Shown one piece after another: positions 5,897 through 6,029 of a stretch of 6,029 nt of DNA (the stretch's first letter is position 1; each line of letters opens with the position of its first letter). The translations under genes and the position numbers were made by a program. The notes under the pieces were generated by a model. That model ran no database searches, had not been told where the DNA came from, and saw only the letters and a list, made by a program, of their open reading frames with translations. Source of the DNA: JAWVZH01 sp033722295 (GTDB taxonomy: Bacteria > Bacteroidota > Bacteroidia > Chitinophagales > Saprospiraceae); contig JAWVZH010000167.1 in the NCBI GenBank assembly GCA_033722295.1, forward strand, positions 1-6,029, given 5' to 3'.

Positions 5897-6029
5897 ATGT
5901 TAGTATCAGAAGCATTTATCGCAGCATTGGGGATCATTGGGGTCTTCGGTTCAATTTTAACCGGTTTATACCTCTTCTTTACAACTCGCCATAAACAACG
6001 AATGGCATTGATAGAACAAGGCCAGGACG
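5897..6029 (+). CDS. Small membrane protein, DUF6249-like (3' partial)
   Basis: The frame starts at ATG 5897 and stays open to the window edge, giving 44 complete codons. Residues 2-28 form one hydrophobic segment (MLVSEAFIAALGIIGVFGSI, then LTGLYLFF), followed by a basic cytoplasmic-type stretch TTRHKQRMALIEQGQD. The pattern of one N-terminal transmembrane helix, then a positively charged turn and an R-MALIE-G motif, is what I know from Bacteroidota DUF6249-type membrane proteins, often found near ECF sigma/anti-sigma pairs. That assignment rests on memory of the motif and is moderate. It is transcribed divergently from the sigma gene, from a candidate sigma-dependent promoter, so it may be a regulon member or a sensor partner. 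No function is known to me. Confidence 0.65.
   Translation, partial: MLVSEAFIAALGIIGVFGSILTGLYLFFTTRHKQRMALIEQGQD

Overview
The window looks like a chromosomal segment of a Bacteroidota bacterium, possibly of the Saprospiria or a related marine or environmental lineage. The reasons are moderate GC, start codons without clear Shine-Dalgarno sequences and with A/T-rich leaders, an E. coli-type polyphosphate kinase and PurB, an ECF sigma factor with a cysteine-free membrane anti-sigma partner, and an AT-hook/winged-helix protein. The phylum call is an inference from style and protein flavour; no marker gene here settles it.

Left part (1-1278): the 3' end of a gene for a basic DNA-binding protein with at least three tandem 17-residue AT-hook units (a 51-bp minisatellite) followed by a winged-helix-like domain. 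It ends at a strong intrinsic terminator (489-520) and converges on tpiA (triosephosphate isomerase, minus strand).

Middle (1279-4819): a 75-bp divergent intergenic region separates tpiA from ppk (polyphosphate kinase 1). The ppk gene is followed after 43 bp on the same strand by purB (adenylosuccinate lyase). These are housekeeping genes of glycolysis, polyphosphate storage and purine synthesis, with catalytic residues in place. The only notable difference is a Gly for Asp in the NLDEF motif of PPK1.

Right part (4786-6029): a two-gene minus-strand cassette of an ECF sigma factor and a two-helix membrane protein, probably its anti-sigma factor. They are joined by an ATGA start/stop overlap. 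The anti-sigma gene overlaps the 3' end of purB by 34 bp, tail to tail. Divergent to the sigma gene is the start of a small membrane protein resembling the DUF6249 type, cut off by the window edge.

The most interesting signal is in the 98-bp gap between the sigma gene and this membrane gene. A 30-bp near-palindrome has arms GGTTAC/GTAACC, and on both strands GTAACC is followed, after exactly 16 nt, by CGTC. This is the layout of an ECF promoter (an AAC-containing -35 and a CGTC-type -10) in both directions. It suggests that the sigma factor drives its own operon and the divergent membrane gene from a symmetric, back-to-back promoter pair. I see no CRISPR array, mobile element, tRNA or rRNA. 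Apart from this regulatory unit and the AT-hook array, the content is ordinary.
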